Source: Paracoccaceae bacterium
GTDB lineage: Bacteria > Pseudomonadota > Alphaproteobacteria > Rhodobacterales > Rhodobacteraceae
Length of the DNA: 64,000 nt
Direction of reading: 5' to 3'
Assembly: GCA_020425085.1 (NCBI GenBank)
Contig: JAGQRW010000004.1
Coordinates: forward strand, 1-64,000
Below, piece by piece: positions 18,229 to 29,385 of the stretch (the first letter of the stretch is position 1; each line of letters starts with the position of its first letter). The translations under genes and the position numbers were made by a program. The notes beneath the pieces were generated by a model. It had not been told where the DNA came from. It did not search any database and saw only the letters and a program-made list of their open reading frames with translations.

Positions 18229-19591
18229 GGCAAGTTCGTTCACCTGCAATGCCTGCGGGGCTGCCCACAAGAAATGGGCCGGGCGCTGCGAGGCGTGCGG
18301 TGCCTGGAATTCCATCGTTGAAGAGGCAGCGCTGTCAACCGGCCCGGCGAAAAAGTCGCTGGGTGCGATGAAGGGCAAGCAGATTGAACTGACCGACCTG
18401 ACCACCAACGACGCACCGCTGGTTCGGGTGCAATCCGGTCTGGAGGAATTCGACCGCGTGCTTGGCGGCGGCCTTGTGCCGGGTTCGGCCATTCTGGTGG
18501 GCGGCGATCCCGGTATCGGCAAATCGACCCTGCTGTTGCAGGCGGCAGCGGCCTTTGCGCGGCGCGGCACCAGCGCCATCTATGTTTCCGGCGAAGAGGC
18601 CGCCAGCCAGATCAGGATGCGGGCCGAACGTCTTGGCCTTGGTGATGCGCCGGTTCGGCTGGCGGCGGAAACCAACCTCAGGGATATTCTGACCACGCTG
18701 GATGCGGAACGACCGCAATTCGTCATCATCGATTCAATTCAGACCATGTGGGCCGATCACGTGGATTCCGCCCCCGGTTCGGTCAGTCAGGTCCGCGCGG
18801 CGGCGCATGAACTGACCAGTTTCGCCAAACGGCGCGGCATTTCGGTGGTTCTGGTCGGCCATGTAACCAAAGAAGGCCAGATCGCCGGGCCGCGCGTGGT
18901 GGAACACATGGTCGACACGGTGATCTATTTCGAAGGCGAGCGCGGCCATCAGTTTCGCATCCTTCGCGCCGTCAAGAACCGTTTCGGCCCCGCCGATGAG
19001 ATCGGCGTGTTTGAAATGACCGGCATGGGGCTGGCCGAAGTCGCCAACCCCTCGGCGCTGTTCTTGTCGGAACGCGACCGGCCAAGTTCCGGATCCGTGG
19101 TGTTTGCGGGCATCGAGGGTACGCGCCCGGTGCTGGTGGAAATACAGGCGCTGGTGGCGCAAAGCCCGCTGGCAACCCCGCGGCGCAACGTGGTTGGCTG
19201 GGACAGCGGGCGGTTGGCGATGATCCTGGCCGTTCTGGAATCACGCTGCGGTATTTCGTTCGCGGGCATGGATGTTTATCTGAACATCGCCGGCGGCATG
19301 CGGATTTCCGAACCCGCCGCCGATCTGGCGGTGGCCGCCGCCCTGATCTCGGCCCGCCAGGATCACCCCCTGCCCGGCGATATGGTGGTTTTCGGGGAAA
19401 TCAGCCTTTCCGGCGCTTTAAGGCCGATCACCCAGGCCGAAGCCCGCCTTAAAGAAGCCGCAAAACTGGGATTTAGTGCCGCAATCGCACCCGCGTCGAT
19501 AAAAATGCAGTCATCGGATGACTTTACGTTGAAAAAACTTTCCGATCTCGGCGAATTCATTGTAGAGGTTTTCGGGAGCATTGATGAATAA
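18221..19591 (+). CDS. radA: DNA repair protein RadA
   Basis: A 456-residue DnaB-type helicase that extends recombination intermediates. It has an N-terminal C4 zinc finger (CNACG and CEACG), a RecA-like ATPase with Walker A GGDPGIGKSTLL, Walker B FVIIDSIQTM and the RadA motif KNRFG, and a Lon-like C-terminal domain (GGMRISEPAADLAVAAAL). It starts inside the PqiA-like gene by 8 bp. Confidence 0.97.
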   Translation: MAKASSFTCNACGAAHKKWAGRCEACGAWNSIVEEAALSTGPAKKSLGAMKGKQIELTDLTTNDAPLVRVQSGLEEFDRVLGGGLVPGSAILVGGDPGIGKSTLLLQAAAAFARRGTSAIYVSGEEAASQIRMRAERLGLGDAPVRLAAETNLRDILTTLDAERPQFVIIDSIQTMWADHVDSAPGSVSQVRAAAHELTSFAKRRGISVVLVGHVTKEGQIAGPRVVEHMVDTVIYFEGERGHQFRILRAVKNRFGPADEIGVFEMTGMGLAEVANPSALFLSERDRPSSGSVVFAGIEGTRPVLVEIQALVAQSPLATPRRNVVGWDSGRLAMILAVLESRCGISFAGMDVYLNIAGGMRISEPAADLAVAAALISARQDHPLPGDMVVFGEISLSGALRPITQAEARLKEAAKLGFSAAIAPASIKMQSSDDFTLKKLSDLGEFIVEVFGSIDE

Positions 19592-19612
19592 GAACAAGGG
19601 ACAAGGTTCCTG

Positions 19613-20227
19613 ATGGACGGATTTACCATTGTTGACGCAGGCGTCGGCGCAATCATTCTGGTCTCGGCAATTCTGGCGTTTTCACGCGGCTTCGTGCGCG
19701 AGGTTCTGGCCATCGCCGGCTGGATCATCGCCGCCGTGGTGGCGTTCATCTTCACCCCGATGGCCGAACCGCTGGTCAAGGAAGTGCCGGTTCTGGGCGA
19801 ATTTCTGGCCGATAGTTGCGAATTGTCGGTGCTGGCGGCGTTCACGGCGGTGTTTGCCGTGGCGCTGATCGTGGTATCGGTGTTCACGCCGCTTTTCGCC
19901 TCGATCGTGCATAAATCGGCCCTTTCAGGCTTCGATCAGGGGCTTGGTTTCCTGTTCGGGGTGCTGCGCGGCGCGGTTCTGGTGGCGGTGGCGTTCGTTC
20001 TCTATGACCGGGTGGTGCCCGAGGGTCAGGGCATGGAAGTGGTGGACAAATCCCGCTCGGCGGCGGTTTTTGCCGATGCCCGCACCAGCATCGAAAGTCA
20101 GATCCCGACCGAAGCACCACAATGGATCGTTGAGCGTTATGAACAGCTGACCGGATCCTGCCAGCCAAACAACAACAAACCAAAGGCCGAGCCGTCCGAT
20201 ACCTCATCCGGGGCGACCAGCAACTAA
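19613..20227 (+). CDS. cvpA: CvpA family protein
   Basis: A 204-residue inner-membrane protein with four membrane segments (DAGVGAIILVSAILAFSRGF, then VLAIAGWIIAAVVAFIF, a third at 75-97 and a fourth near FGVLRGAVLVAVAFV) and a polar, probably disordered tail. CvpA is named for colicin V production, is linked to envelope homeostasis and commonly precedes purF, as here, though a VOC gene lies between them. Confidence 0.9.
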   Translation: MDGFTIVDAGVGAIILVSAILAFSRGFVREVLAIAGWIIAAVVAFIFTPMAEPLVKEVPVLGEFLADSCELSVLAAFTAVFAVALIVVSVFTPLFASIVHKSALSGFDQGLGFLFGVLRGAVLVAVAFVLYDRVVPEGQGMEVVDKSRSAAVFADARTSIESQIPTEAPQWIVERYEQLTGSCQPNNNKPKAEPSDTSSGATSN

Positions 20228-20317
20228 TCGTTCCGTTGCACGTTTTAACTGGCAGGCGTACAATACCGGCTGGACGCGGCCGTGTCAGAACCGGTCGCCA
20301 AGGCAAAAGGTTCAGGT

Positions 20318-20797
20318 ATGGCAATCGCCAAGAACACCGTCTGTCTGTGGTTTGACAAGGACGCCGAGGCAGCGGCCCGATTTTACGCCGAAACCTTTCC
20401 GAACAGTTCGCTCAACGCCATTCACCGCGCGCCCAGCGATTATCCCTCTGGCAAGGCGGGCGACGTTCTGACGGTCGATTTCACCGTTCTCGGCATTCCT
20501 TGTATCGGCCTGAATGGCGGGACCACTTTTCGCCACAGCGAAGCCTTTTCGTTTCAGATTGCAACCGATGATCAGGTGGAAACCGATCGCTACTGGAGCG
20601 CCATTGTCGGCAATGGTGGCGAAGAAAGCGTTTGCGGCTGGTGCAAGGACCGCTGGGGGATCTCGTGGCAGATTACACCGCGCGTGCTGACCGAGGCGAT
20701 GGCCGCTGGCGGCGCCGAAGCAAAACGCGCATTTGAGGCAATGCTTGACATGAAGAAAATCGACGTCGCCACAATCGAGGCGGCGCGGCGCGGATAA
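20318..20797 (+). CDS. VOC-superfamily protein (PhnB-like)
   Basis: A 159-residue protein of the PhnB/3-dmu-9-methyltransferase-type VOC fold (NTVCLWFDKDAEAAARFYAE, then GIPCIGLNGG, SEAFSFQIATDDQ and CGWCKDRWGISWQITP). Substrates are unknown and the name 3-demethylubiquinone methyltransferase is a misnomer for this family. The ATG at 20318 has AAAGG 7 nt upstream and is preferred over GTG 20282. It is inserted between cvpA and purF. Confidence 0.85.
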   Translation: MAIAKNTVCLWFDKDAEAAARFYAETFPNSSLNAIHRAPSDYPSGKAGDVLTVDFTVLGIPCIGLNGGTTFRHSEAFSFQIATDDQVETDRYWSAIVGNGGEESVCGWCKDRWGISWQITPRVLTEAMAAGGAEAKRAFEAMLDMKKIDVATIEAARRG

Positions 20798-20916
20798 CCG
20801 ATCAAGATTTGTACAGACCCCAGATTTTTTCCGGCGCGCTGCCTTTCAACGGGTGACTCTGGCGCGCTGTCGAATTAAGAGGGGGCATCACTCGCTGCCC
20901 TGAGGTCCGACGCCAG

Positions 20917-22392
20917 ATGCGATCCCTGATGAAGCCGTTTCTTGCCCATCCCTTTGACGATGACCGATTGCACGAGGAATGCGGTGTGTTCGGTGTGATC
21001 GGCGCCCATGAGGCGGCCAATTTCGTCGCTCTTGGCCTGCATGCGCTGCAACATCGCGGCCAGGAGGCGGGCGGCATTGTCAGCCATGACCCCGAAACCG
21101 GTTTCAATTCGGCCCGGCGATTCGGCTATGTGCGCGACAGTTTCACCAAGGCCAGCCTGATGGAAACCCTGCCGGGTGAGCTGTCGATCGGGCATGTGCG
21201 CTATTCGACCGCCGGCAGCAAGGGACAGACGGCGATCCGCGATGTGCAGCCGTTCTTTGGCGAATTTTCCATGGGCGGCTGCGCCATCGCCCATAACGGC
21301 AACATCACCAACGCGGTGGCACTCAGGCGTGAACTGATCGGACGCGGCTCGATCTTTTCCTCGTCCTCGGACAGCGAATGCATCATTCATCTGATGGCGC
21401 GCTCGATCCAGTCGGACATCCCTGAACGGATGAAAGACGCGCTGCGCCGGGTCGAAGGGGCGTTTTCCATCGTTGCCATGACCGACCAGAAGCTGATCGG
21501 CGTACGCGACGCGCTTGGGGTCAGGCCGCTGATGCTGGGCAAGCTGAACGATGCCTGGGTGTTAAGCTCGGAAACCTGTGCGCTTGACATCATCGGGGCC
21601 GAGTTTCTGCGTGAGGTGGAGCCGGGCGAAATGCTGGTGATCGACCAGAAGGGCGTGGAAAGCTATTTCCCGTTTGACCGAAAACCTTCACGCTCCTGCA
21701 TCTTTGAACATGTCTATTTCAGCCGCCCCGACAGCATTCTCGGCGGACGCTCGGTCTATGAAACGCGCCGCCAAATCGGCGTGGAACTGGCCCGCGAGGC
21801 CCCAGTTGAGGCTGATCTGGTCTGCCCGGTACCCGACAGTGGCACCCCGGCCGCGATTGGTTACAGCCAGCAAAGTGGCATCCCCTATGCGATGGGCATC
21901 ATCCGCAACCAATATATGGGCCGCACCTTCATCGAGCCGACGGAACAGATCCGCAACATGGGCGTGCGCCTCAAGCTGAACGTCAACCGGGCGCTGATCC
22001 GGGGCAAGCGGGTCATTCTGGTGGATGACAGCGTAGTCAGGGGCACCACCAGCATGAAGATCAAGGAGATGATCCTGGATGCAGGGGCGTCCGAGGTGCA
22101 TTTTCGCATCGCCTCCCCGCCGACGGCATGGCCGTGTTTTTATGGCGTGGACACACCTGACAAGGACAAGCTGCTGGCCAGCCACATGTCCGAGAATGAG
22201 ATGCGCGATCATCTGGGGGTGGACAGCCTGAAATTCGTCTCGCTGAACGGGCTTTACCGCGCCAACGGGCAGGCCGAAGGCCGCAACAATGCCAGTCCGC
22301 AATTCTGCGACGCCTGTTTTTCCGGCGAATATCCGGTCAGCCCACGCGACATGCTGGATAACGGATTTGAAATGAAGGCAGCGGCGGAATGA
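20917..22392 (+). CDS. purF: Amidophosphoribosyltransferase
   Basis: A 491-residue class II glutamine amidotransferase that makes 5-phosphoribosylamine from PRPP, the first committed step of purine synthesis. The catalytic Cys22 follows a short propeptide (LHEE-CGVFG), so N-terminal processing is expected. The PRPP-binding loop VILVDDSVVRGTTS is visible near residue 370. The start is ATG 20917 or ATG 20929. It overlaps the DUF1801 gene by 4 bp. Confidence 0.97.
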   Translation: MRSLMKPFLAHPFDDDRLHEECGVFGVIGAHEAANFVALGLHALQHRGQEAGGIVSHDPETGFNSARRFGYVRDSFTKASLMETLPGELSIGHVRYSTAGSKGQTAIRDVQPFFGEFSMGGCAIAHNGNITNAVALRRELIGRGSIFSSSSDSECIIHLMARSIQSDIPERMKDALRRVEGAFSIVAMTDQKLIGVRDALGVRPLMLGKLNDAWVLSSETCALDIIGAEFLREVEPGEMLVIDQKGVESYFPFDRKPSRSCIFEHVYFSRPDSILGGRSVYETRRQIGVELAREAPVEADLVCPVPDSGTPAAIGYSQQSGIPYAMGIIRNQYMGRTFIEPTEQIRNMGVRLKLNVNRALIRGKRVILVDDSVVRGTTSMKIKEMILDAGASEVHFRIASPPTAWPCFYGVDTPDKDKLLASHMSENEMRDHLGVDSLKFVSLNGLYRANGQAEGRNNASPQFCDACFSGEYPVSPRDMLDNGFEMKAAAE

Positions 22393-22766
22393 GCGGTACG
22401 CCCGCGACGCCGGAGGCTTATCTCGCCCGCCTGCCCGACGTCCAGCGCCGGACGCTGAGCAATCTGCGCGGCGAAATCCGCGCTTATCTGCCCGAGGCTG
22501 AAGAATGCATGTCCTATGGCATGCCGGGATTTCGTCAGGGCAGGATGGTCGCTGGTTACGCCGCGTTCAAGCATCACATGGGATATTATCCGCATTCCGG
22601 CGGGATCGTCAGCCAGATGACAGAACTTCTGTCGGATTGGAAGACCTCGAAAAGCGGCGTGTTGTTCACGCCGGAAACCCCATTGCCCCGCGATATCTTG
22701 CATCGTCTGATCGACCTCAGGCTGGCCGAAATCGCCGCCATGCCTCCAACACCAAAAGGCCATTGA
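22389..22766 (+). CDS. DUF1801 (YdhG-like) protein
   Basis: A 125-residue protein with the DUF1801 pattern: YLARLPDVQRRTLSNLRGEI, the CMSYGMPGF core and a HHMGYYPHSGGIV strand, then a positively charged LSDWKTSKSGVLF segment. The related Fra-like bacterial proteins are proposed iron chaperones; the function here is unproven. It is translationally coupled to purF (ATGA), an unusual partner for that enzyme. Confidence 0.8.
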   Translation: MSGTPATPEAYLARLPDVQRRTLSNLRGEIRAYLPEAEECMSYGMPGFRQGRMVAGYAAFKHHMGYYPHSGGIVSQMTELLSDWKTSKSGVLFTPETPLPRDILHRLIDLRLAEIAAMPPTPKGH

Positions 22767-22767
22767 T

Positions 22768-23424
22768 ATGACTGATAAAATCGCCCTCGTGACTGGCGCA
22801 TCCCGTGGCTTTGGCGCAGCGGTGGCCGAGGCTTTGGCCGGGGCCGGATACCATGTGATCGCGGTGGCGCGCACCGTCGGCGCGCTAGAGGAACTGGACG
22901 ACCGGATCAAGGCAAAAGGTGGTTCTGCCACGCTGGTGCCGCTTGATATCACCGATGACGTTGGGTTGGCGAACCTTTGCCGGTCGGTGTATGAACGCTG
23001 GGGCAAGGTCGATCTTTGGCTGCATTCAGCGATTTTCGCTTGCCAGTTGTCGCCCGCAGCGCATGTGCCGGTGACCGATTGGGACAAGTCGCTGGCGGTC
23101 AATATCCGTACCACCCAGCGGCTGATCACCATGGTCGAACCCTTGCTGGCGGCGGCGGGTCAGGCCCGGGCGGTTCTGCCGGTGGAAACCGACGTTGCGG
23201 GGCGCAAGTTCATGGCGGCGCATGGTGCCAGCAAGGCGGCGCAACAGGCGATCTGGGACAGTTGGGCGGCGGAAAGCACCACAAGGCCGCTGGAAATCCT
23301 CAGCTTTGCGCCAAATCCGATGCCGACTGCACTAAGGGCAAGGTTTTACCCCGGCGAAAAACGCGACACGCTGGCCGATCCGAATACCGAGGCAAAGCGG
23401 CTGATGGATTTTCTGGCCATCTGA
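22768..23424 (+). CDS. SDR-fold protein lacking the catalytic Ser and Tyr
   Basis: A 218-residue Rossmann protein. The cofactor motif TGASRGFG (TGxxxGxG) and the LDITD acidic turn are intact. The catalytic Asn motif (NNAG) is replaced by HSAIF, the Ser strand reads VLPVETDVAG, and the YxxxK motif reads HGASK, a Tyr-to-His change at the codon CAT. Only the Lys of the tetrad remains. It is therefore probably a non-redox or altered SDR rather than an ordinary oxidoreductase. It starts 1 bp after the DUF1801 gene and is convergent with der. Confidence 0.8.
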   Translation: MTDKIALVTGASRGFGAAVAEALAGAGYHVIAVARTVGALEELDDRIKAKGGSATLVPLDITDDVGLANLCRSVYERWGKVDLWLHSAIFACQLSPAAHVPVTDWDKSLAVNIRTTQRLITMVEPLLAAAGQARAVLPVETDVAGRKFMAAHGASKAAQQAIWDSWAAESTTRPLEILSFAPNPMPTALRARFYPGEKRDTLADPNTEAKRLMDFLAI

Positions 23425-23439
23425 AGTTGGTCAACGCGG

Positions 23440-24921
23440 CTATTTCTTGCGCCCCTGCCACCTGCCCTCAAGATGCTTGTTGAGCTTGGTGATCTTCTTT
23501 TCCTTCTTGTCGCGATACGGATTCTTGTCCGACTGCGAGCGCAGGAAAATACGAATCGGCGTGCCGGGCATGTCAAATCCGTCCCGCAGGCCGTTCACCA
23601 GATAGCGTGAATAGCTGGCGGGCAGAAGTTCGGGATGCGAACACATGATGACAAATGACGGCGGGCGGGATTTCACCTGTGTCATGTAACGCAGACGGAT
23701 GCGTTTGCCGCCGGGGGCGGGTGGCGGATGCATTTCCAGCATGCCGGTCAGCCAGCGGTTGAGCCGGGCGGTGGAAATGCGCATGTTCCAGGTGGAATAG
23801 GCTTTCAGAACCGCGGCATGCAGGCGGTCCAACCCCTTGCCGGTCAGTGCCGATACCATCACCATTGGTGCCCCACGCAACTGCGGCAGCAGGCGTTCGA
23901 ACTTCTCGCGCAACTCTTTCAGGCGTTCCTGTTTATCGCCCTCAAGATCCCATTTGTTGACGGCGACTACAACGGCGCGGCCTTCGCGTTCGGCCAGGTC
24001 GGCCAGTCGCAGATCCTGCTGCTCGAACGAGGATTGCACATCCAGCAACAGCACCACCACCTCGGCGAACTTGACCGCCCTCAAGCCATCTGCGACCGAC
24101 AGCTTTTCCAGCTTTTCCTGCACCCGCGCCTTCTTGCGGATACCGGCGGTATCGAAAATCCGCATCGGCGTTCCCAGCCATTCGGTGCGAACCGAGATCG
24201 AATCCCGGGTGATCCCCGCCTCGGGCCCGGTCAGCAGGCGTTCCTGGCCGATGATCTTGTTGATCAGGGTGGATTTGCCGGCATTCGGCCGCCCGACCAC
24301 GGCAATCTGCAAATGCTTGCCGGGTTCAAGCAGGGGTTTGGTTTCATCGCTGTCTAGGTCAGCATCAAAATCCTCATCCTCGGGCAGATCGACATCGGTT
24401 TCCGGTTCAAACACCCGGTCGGCATATTGTTCGGCAATGGGTTCCAGCAGTTGGGCCAGATCGACCATGCCTTCGCCGTGTTCCGCCGACAGGGAAACCG
24501 GCTCGCCCAAGCCAAGCGAATATGCCTCCAGCAACCCGGCTTCGCCAGCGCGGCCTTCGGCCTTGTTGGCGACCAGGATTACATGCGCCGAGCGTTTGCG
24601 CAGGATTTCGGCAAAAACCTGATCCGACGGGGTCACACCGACGCGGGCGTCGATCATGAACAGGCAGACATCGGCCATGTCGACGGCGCGTTCGGTCAGG
24701 CGGCGCATGCGGCCTTGCAGGCTGTCGTCGGTAACATCTTCCAGCCCGGCGGTGTCGATCACGGTAAAGCGCATCTGGCCCAGCTTCGCCTCGCCCTCAC
24801 GCAAATCGCGGGTGACGCCGGGCTGGTCATCGACCAACGCCAAACGCCGCCCGACAAGACGGTTGAACAGCGTGGACTTGCCCACATTCGGGCGGCCCAC
24901 AATGGCAAGGGTAAAACTCAT
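23440..24921 (-). CDS. der: Ribosome biogenesis GTPase Der (EngA)
   Basis: A 493-residue double GTPase needed for 50S assembly. The first G domain has [13 protein letters not shown] and NKAE; the second has [18 protein letters not shown] and NKWD; a KH-like C-terminal domain ([19 protein letters not shown]) follows. An acidic linker ([18 protein letters not shown]) separates the G domains. It is the last gene of a YfgM-like-bamB-der run, an arrangement also found in E. coli. Confidence 0.97.
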   Translation of the reverse strand: MSFTLAIVGRPNVGKSTLFNRLVGRRLALVDDQPGVTRDLREGEAKLGQMRFTVIDTAGLEDVTDDSLQGRMRRLTERAVDMADVCLFMIDARVGVTPSDQVFAEILRKRSAHVILVANKAEGRAGEAGLLEAYSLGLGEPVSLSAEHGEGMVDLAQLLEPIAEQYADRVFEPETDVDLPEDEDFDADLDSDETKPLLEPGKHLQIAVVGRPNAGKSTLINKIIGQERLLTGPEAGITRDSISVRTEWLGTPMRIFDTAGIRKKARVQEKLEKLSVADGLRAVKFAEVVVLLLDVQSSFEQQDLRLADLAEREGRAVVVAVNKWDLEGDKQERLKELREKFERLLPQLRGAPMVMVSALTGKGLDRLHAAVLKAYSTWNMRISTARLNRWLTGMLEMHPPPAPGGKRIRLRYMTQVKSRPPSFVIMCSHPELLPASYSRYLVNGLRDGFDMPGTPIRIFLRSQSDKNPYRDKKEKKITKLNKHLEGRWQGRKK

Positions 24922-24969
24922 GGTGGCACTCAGGGCTTGATCAGACCCCGCCCCTATACCGGTTTTCGG

Positions 24970-26310
24970 TCATTTGAAAGCGTGCAGTTGGCCGTTCTGG
25001 GACAAAACATACAGAACCCCGCCAACAATCGCCGGCTGCGAAGCCGCCCCCGAGGGGATATCGACCACCGATAACAGCTCGCCCGAGGTTGGCGCGAAAC
25101 TGCGAAGGCCACCATCGGATGAAGCAACGATCAGCCGCCCCCCGGCCAGCAGCGGGCCATAATGGGTATAGCTTTGCTTGCGGGTCTTTTCCTTGACATA
25201 TAGCGGCAGATCGACGGCCCAGATCACCTCGCCGGTTCGTGCATCCAGCCGGACCAGTTGCGAGGCATCGGAAACCAGGAATACCGAATTGTCCACCGGT
25301 GCCACCGGGCTGTAGGAACCTTCGGTGGCGGTCCACAGACGCTCGCCATCGCGGGCGGCAATCGCCACGATCCGCCCGGATTGGTTGGCGGCATAGATGC
25401 GCCGCCCCGAGACGACGGGATCCGAGGTGATGTCGCCAATGTTGGAACGTGCCTGGCCGCGGCGCGAACCGGCAACCGCCACGCTCCAGATCCTGAGGCC
25501 ATTTTTGGTCAGGGCCGAAACCAGTTCACCAGAACTGAACGGCAGGATCACGTTGTTGCCGTCAACCGCAGGCGAGGCGCCACCATCCATGCCTGCATCG
25601 GCCGGGGTGCTTTGCTGCTGCCATTCGATGCGCCCGGTCTTGACGTTCAGCGCCCAGGCGTGGTTGTCACGTGATACCACATAGACCCGCCCGTCCTTGA
25701 CGGTCGGTGCGGCAGTGACCGAGGCGCCGAGTTTCTGGGTCCAGATAAGCCCACCATCGCTGGCATCGAGCGCGCGCAGTTCGCCAAAGCCGGTGGTGGC
25801 GTAAAGCACGCCATCCGCATAGGCCAGCCCGCCGCCCGACGCATCCTCGGGGCGGTCGGAAGCAGGCGTCAGGTTCTGCTGCCAGATGGCCGCGCCGATC
25901 ATCGAATGCGCGATTACCGTTGCCTGACTGTCCAGCGTAAAGATCATACCCTGCGCGATGATCGGTTCCGAAGTGATGCGGTGGCGTCGCTGATTGCCCT
26001 GACCAATGCCGGTGGACCAAATGCGCGTCAACTGCTGGGCCAGCGCCAGATGACCGGGATTGTGGCCTACCCCGCCGCTTTTCTCGGGCCAGCTTGACAG
26101 ATTGATCTGGTTTGGCAGGCGGATCGGCACATCGCGGTTGACCGGTTGGTCCATCGCCACGGTTTCGCCTTCAGCAAGGTTGGCGTCCGGGATCGCCTGA
26201 TCCAGCGGGGTTCTGACATCAAATCGCTGACCTTCGAGGATCAGTTCCTTTTTCGCGCATCCCGCCACCAGCACCAGTACCAGAGGCAGAAGAATTATCC
26301 GGTTCCGCAT
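24970..26310 (-). CDS. bamB: Outer-membrane assembly lipoprotein BamB-like, PQQ beta-propeller
   Basis: A 446-residue lipoprotein: residues 1-17 form a signal peptide ending in the lipobox LVAG-C (Cys18). The rest is a beta-propeller of PQQ-like repeats (GLAYADGVLYATTGFGELRA, DGRVYVVSRDNHAWALN, GGVLYVLSQNGQLHAF). BamB helps insert beta-barrel proteins into the outer membrane. The frame runs further upstream, but ATG 26310 gives a proper signal peptide. Position between a YfgM-like gene and der supports the call. Confidence 0.9.
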   Translation of the reverse strand: MRNRIILLPLVLVLVAGCAKKELILEGQRFDVRTPLDQAIPDANLAEGETVAMDQPVNRDVPIRLPNQINLSSWPEKSGGVGHNPGHLALAQQLTRIWSTGIGQGNQRRHRITSEPIIAQGMIFTLDSQATVIAHSMIGAAIWQQNLTPASDRPEDASGGGLAYADGVLYATTGFGELRALDASDGGLIWTQKLGASVTAAPTVKDGRVYVVSRDNHAWALNVKTGRIEWQQQSTPADAGMDGGASPAVDGNNVILPFSSGELVSALTKNGLRIWSVAVAGSRRGQARSNIGDITSDPVVSGRRIYAANQSGRIVAIAARDGERLWTATEGSYSPVAPVDNSVFLVSDASQLVRLDARTGEVIWAVDLPLYVKEKTRKQSYTHYGPLLAGGRLIVASSDGGLRSFAPTSGELLSVVDIPSGAASQPAIVGGVLYVLSQNGQLHAFK

Positions 26311-26374
26311 CACCTTGAAAGCCCTTATGCCTATACCCGCCCGTCGGATCCGATCCTGCCCGCCTGGCCTGATC

Positions 26375-27049
26375 CTATTCCGTAGCCGCGTCTGCCGCTG
26401 TGGACAACTCGCCGCCCAGTGCCACAATCAACTGTTGTGCGCGCTGGATCAAGCCTTGTGTTGCGCCGGGTTCGTTCAAAATATTCTTCAGGATGACCAG
26501 CGCGCCGTCCTTGTCGCCGAATTCGAACATTGCCAGCGCCTGCTGTTCCATTGCCTGCACCCGGAATGGTGCCCCTGCCGTGGCCAGACGTTCCAGCGTC
26601 GCCATGCGAGTCGCGCGATCCTGATCGGCACCGCGCAAGATAACCGCCTTCAGTTCGGCAAGCTGGCGGTAAACCTCGGGCGCATCGGTATCCGCGGCAA
26701 CCGCATCCAGCAGCCTGAGGGCGGCTGTCCTGTCGCCCGCCTCGGTCTGACTGGCGGATTTCAGAAGATCCAGGTAATATTGCGCTTGAGTATTGTCGGT
26801 ACTGATTGTCGCCAGTTGCTGCACACGGCTTTCGGGGCTGACCGCCCCAAGTGCCAGGATGATGCTGTCGCCAAGCGCCTCGGCGGCGGCTTTTTCGCGC
26901 ACCTTTTGCCATTCATAATAGCTGGCCGCACCGACCACCAGCACCACCAGCGCCACGGCAATCCAGCCATATTTGCGGAACAAATGGAACAGCTTGTCGC
27001 GGCGAAGCTCTTCGTTCACCTCGTCGATAAAGGAATCGGTATCGCTCAA
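26375..27049 (-). CDS. YfgM-like membrane-anchored TPR protein
   Basis: A 224-residue protein with a short cytoplasmic N-terminus (SFIDEVNEELRRDKLF), one membrane anchor at about 28-46 (GWIAVALVVLVVGAASYY) and a periplasmic helical TPR-like region. It resembles YfgM, which works with the SecYEG/PpiD chaperone network. The start is taken as TTG 27049 because GGAGG lies 5 nt upstream; the longer GTG/ATG frame has no family match. It is followed by bamB after 64 bp. Confidence 0.83.
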   Translation of the reverse strand: MSDTDSFIDEVNEELRRDKLFHLFRKYGWIAVALVVLVVGAASYYEWQKVREKAAAEALGDSIILALGAVSPESRVQQLATISTDNTQAQYYLDLLKSASQTEAGDRTAALRLLDAVAADTDAPEVYRQLAELKAVILRGADQDRATRMATLERLATAGAPFRVQAMEQQALAMFEFGDKDGALVILKNILNEPGATQGLIQRAQQLIVALGGELSTAADAATE

Positions 27050-27156
27050 GACTGCCTCCGGCTGATTGGCTTGGGTTCGAGGCAACCTCATAGCGCGAAG
27101 TCGGGGTTATTGCCAAGGGAGAATGGCAGGCGAACGCGGGCGCGACCGAACGCCCC

Positions 27157-28311
<1,155 letters not shown>

Positions 28312-28405
28312 ATCTGGCCTGCCAAATTCCGTTTCACTTGAAGCTGCGCAAATGGTTCAGCTTTCCCTAGCATCTAAAGACTTGGCAGATGCTGTTCAAC
28401 CGCCT

Positions 28406-29185
28406 TCACAGGGTGGCGTTCACGTTGCCGCCATCCAGAAGGATATTCTGCCCGACGATAAAACCGGCATGCTGTGAACACAGGAATGCACACATGGCAC
28501 CGAATTCATCAGGCCTGCCGTCACGACCGGCGGGGATTTCGGCCTGACGCAGGGCGCGGGCCTCGGCCAGCGATATTCCCCGCCGCTTTGACACATTCTC
28601 ATCAAGGGCGGCGATCCGGTCGGTATCGTGCGAACCGGGCAACAGATTGTTGATGTTGACACCCTTCGCTGCCACCTGTCTTGAGGTGCCTGCAACAAAT
28701 CCGGTCAACCCGGCGCGCGCGGAATTCGACAGGCCAAGTACCGCAATCGGTGCCTTGACCGATTGCGAGGTGATGTTGACCACCCGGCCCCAGCCCCGGG
28801 CCATCATTCCCGGCAGCACCGCCTGCATCAGGGCAATCGGCGTCAGCATGTTGGCATCAAGCGCCTTGATAAAATCATCGCGCGTCCAGTCGGTCCACAT
28901 GCCGGGGGGCGGCCCGCCGGCATTGGTGACCAGGATATCCGGTGACGCACAGGCCGCCAGGATCTGGCCGCGCCCGTTTTCGGTAGTGACATCGGCGGCG
29001 ACGGCACGAACCTCGACAGCATATTCCTGCCGCAGCGCCTCGGCAGTTTCCTCAAGCGGGGCGCGGCTGCGGGCGTTGATCACCAGATTGACCCCTTCGC
29101 CAGCCAGTGCCCTGGCACAACCACGGCCAAGCCCCTTGGAACTGGCTGTAACCACCGCCCATTTGCCGCTGATTCCCAGATCCAT
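28406..29185 (-). CDS. SDR-family protein, atypical active site
   Basis: A 259-residue SDR. TASSKGLGRG (cofactor), LVTNAGG (Asn) and VNITSQSV (Ser) are present, but the YxxxK position reads LGLSN, so Tyr and Lys are replaced by Leu and Asn. An SDR subgroup with LSNxxRAG at this place is, as far as I recall, common, so this is a family trait rather than damage. Chemistry is unknown. The ATG at 29185 has GGGAGGG about 4-5 nt upstream and is preferred over GTG 29191. Confidence 0.83.
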   Translation of the reverse strand: MDLGISGKWAVVTASSKGLGRGCARALAGEGVNLVINARSRAPLEETAEALRQEYAVEVRAVAADVTTENGRGQILAACASPDILVTNAGGPPPGMWTDWTRDDFIKALDANMLTPIALMQAVLPGMMARGWGRVVNITSQSVKAPIAVLGLSNSARAGLTGFVAGTSRQVAAKGVNINNLLPGSHDTDRIAALDENVSKRRGISLAEARALRQAEIPAGRDGRPDEFGAMCAFLCSQHAGFIVGQNILLDGGNVNATL

Positions 29186-29385
29186 TGCCACCCTCCCGGT
29201 CGATTAGTTGCGAATCCGAGCCTAGTCTGGCGGTGACTTTCGTCAAGTGGCCACATTGGTGACACGATCTGACGTCGGAAATCCATTGGAAAACCCCACT
29301 TCCGGGCAACAATCCGTAGATGGCAAATTCATTGGTTCCGCATGCGAAATAACGGCTTGTTCAAACCACAAATCCTGCCGATTTG

